In this document: positions 22,942 through 22,952 of the stretch, piece by piece
How the letters are laid out: every line of letters starts with the position of its first letter
How positions within the stretch are numbered: the stretch's first letter is position 1
Source of the DNA: DASYHS01 sp035998295
Lineage (GTDB): Bacteria > Pseudomonadota > Alphaproteobacteria > Azospirillales > Azospirillaceae
Assembly (NCBI RefSeq): GCF_035998295.1
Contig: NZ_DASYHS010000121.1
Location: 1-22,952, forward strand
Length of the DNA: 22,952 nt
Direction of reading: 5' to 3'
The notes under the pieces: generated by a model
What the model saw: only the letters and a program-made list of their open reading frames with translations
Databases searched by the model: none
Told to the model about the DNA's origin: nothing
Translations under genes and position numbers: made by a program

Positions 22942-22952
22942 ATGGGCTACGC
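22942..22952 (+). CDS. Small peptide 3 of tandem MGY family (cut by window end)
   Basis: Only ATG GGC TAC GC is visible, encoding MGY and probably Ala. It is called from the shared MGY start, the GGAGAG site 6 bases upstream and the 181-base distance from the previous start. The fourth residue already differs from the MGYY of the other two copies. Confidence 0.6.

Larger units (their letters stand above)
7069..22952 (+). other. Radical SAM / polyketide synthase / small-peptide biosynthetic gene cluster (right end open)
   Basis: Eight genes run in the same direction with gaps of -4 to 65 bases (7069-22450). They are followed after 131 bases by a tandem array of 40-codon genes. The content is two radical SAM enzymes, a fatty acyl-AMP ligase, a single-module reducing PKS, a hotdog thioesterase, a free ACP, an atypical ketosynthase and a PLP enzyme, which is that of a specialised-metabolite pathway. 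Tight spacing and one ATGA overlap argue for a single operon up to 22450. Whether the peptide array shares this transcript is not known. Confidence 0.8.
22582..22952 (+). repeat. Tandem array of about 180-bp gene units encoding MGY peptides
   Basis: ATG positions 22582, 22761 and 22942 are 179 and 181 bases apart. Both complete genes are exactly 123 bp with stop, and the spacers are 56 and 58 bases. Each unit has its own purine-rich ribosome-binding site (AGGAG at 22569 and 22748; GGAGAG at 22930). The coding ends are conserved while spacers and mid-regions diverge. The array continues past the window. Confidence 0.85.

Noticed and set aside
22582..22952. CRISPR-like array at the right end
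   Set aside because: The units are about 180 bp with protein-coding frames and ribosome-binding sites; repeats are conserved at amino-acid rather than exact nucleotide level.
1..22952. tRNA genes, rRNA genes, insertion sequences or attachment sites
   Set aside because: No tRNA-like cloverleaf sequences, transposase motifs or terminal inverted repeats were seen on reading both strands; a dedicated scan could still find a weak one.

Overview
The window is high-GC DNA from what looks like an alphaproteobacterium, possibly a Rhodospirillales relative. The pointers are an HWE-type histidine kinase, an alphaproteobacterial-style L28 protein and the strong G/C third-position bias. The order-level placement is inference only.

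Left part (1-6583): ordinary chromosomal genes. On the minus strand are a GAF/PAS/HWE sensor kinase cut by the window edge, then a queuosine-salvage pair (yhhQ and tgt, overlapping by ATGA), then rpmB with a readable sigma70-type promoter. Next is a PLP enzyme resembling diaminopropionate ammonia-lyase, transcribed divergently from an Lrp/AsnC-family regulator. A glutathione S-transferase-like gene lies convergent to that regulator.

Middle (6584-7068): a 485-bp non-coding stretch. Its right half is an AT-rich island carrying a perfect 14-bp palindrome and a second inverted repeat. It is the likely control region of everything to the right.

Right part (7069-22952): one co-directional biosynthetic cluster. 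The order is B12-type radical SAM enzyme 1, B12-type radical SAM enzyme 2, fatty acyl-AMP ligase, a 2544-residue single-module highly reducing polyketide synthase (KS-AT-DH-MT-ER-KR-ACP), a PaaI-type hotdog thioesterase, a free-standing ACP, a FabF-like ketosynthase lacking both catalytic histidines, and a HisC/CobD-like PLP enzyme. After a short AT-richer gap comes a tandem array of 40-codon genes whose products all begin MGY. Two are complete and a third is cut by the window end; starts recur about every 180 bp.

Proposed logic (inference): the ligase activates a fatty acid and loads it on the free ACP. The PKS extends it with malonate, C-methylation and full reduction. The hotdog thioesterase or the odd ketosynthase releases or transfers the chain. 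The PLP enzyme supplies or installs an amine, and the radical SAM enzymes methylate or otherwise modify unactivated carbons. The repeated small peptides suggest that a ribosomal peptide is a substrate, carrier or acyl acceptor, so this may be a polyketide/ribosomal-peptide hybrid pathway. No transporter, phosphopantetheinyl transferase or pathway regulator is seen within the window; they may lie beyond the right edge.
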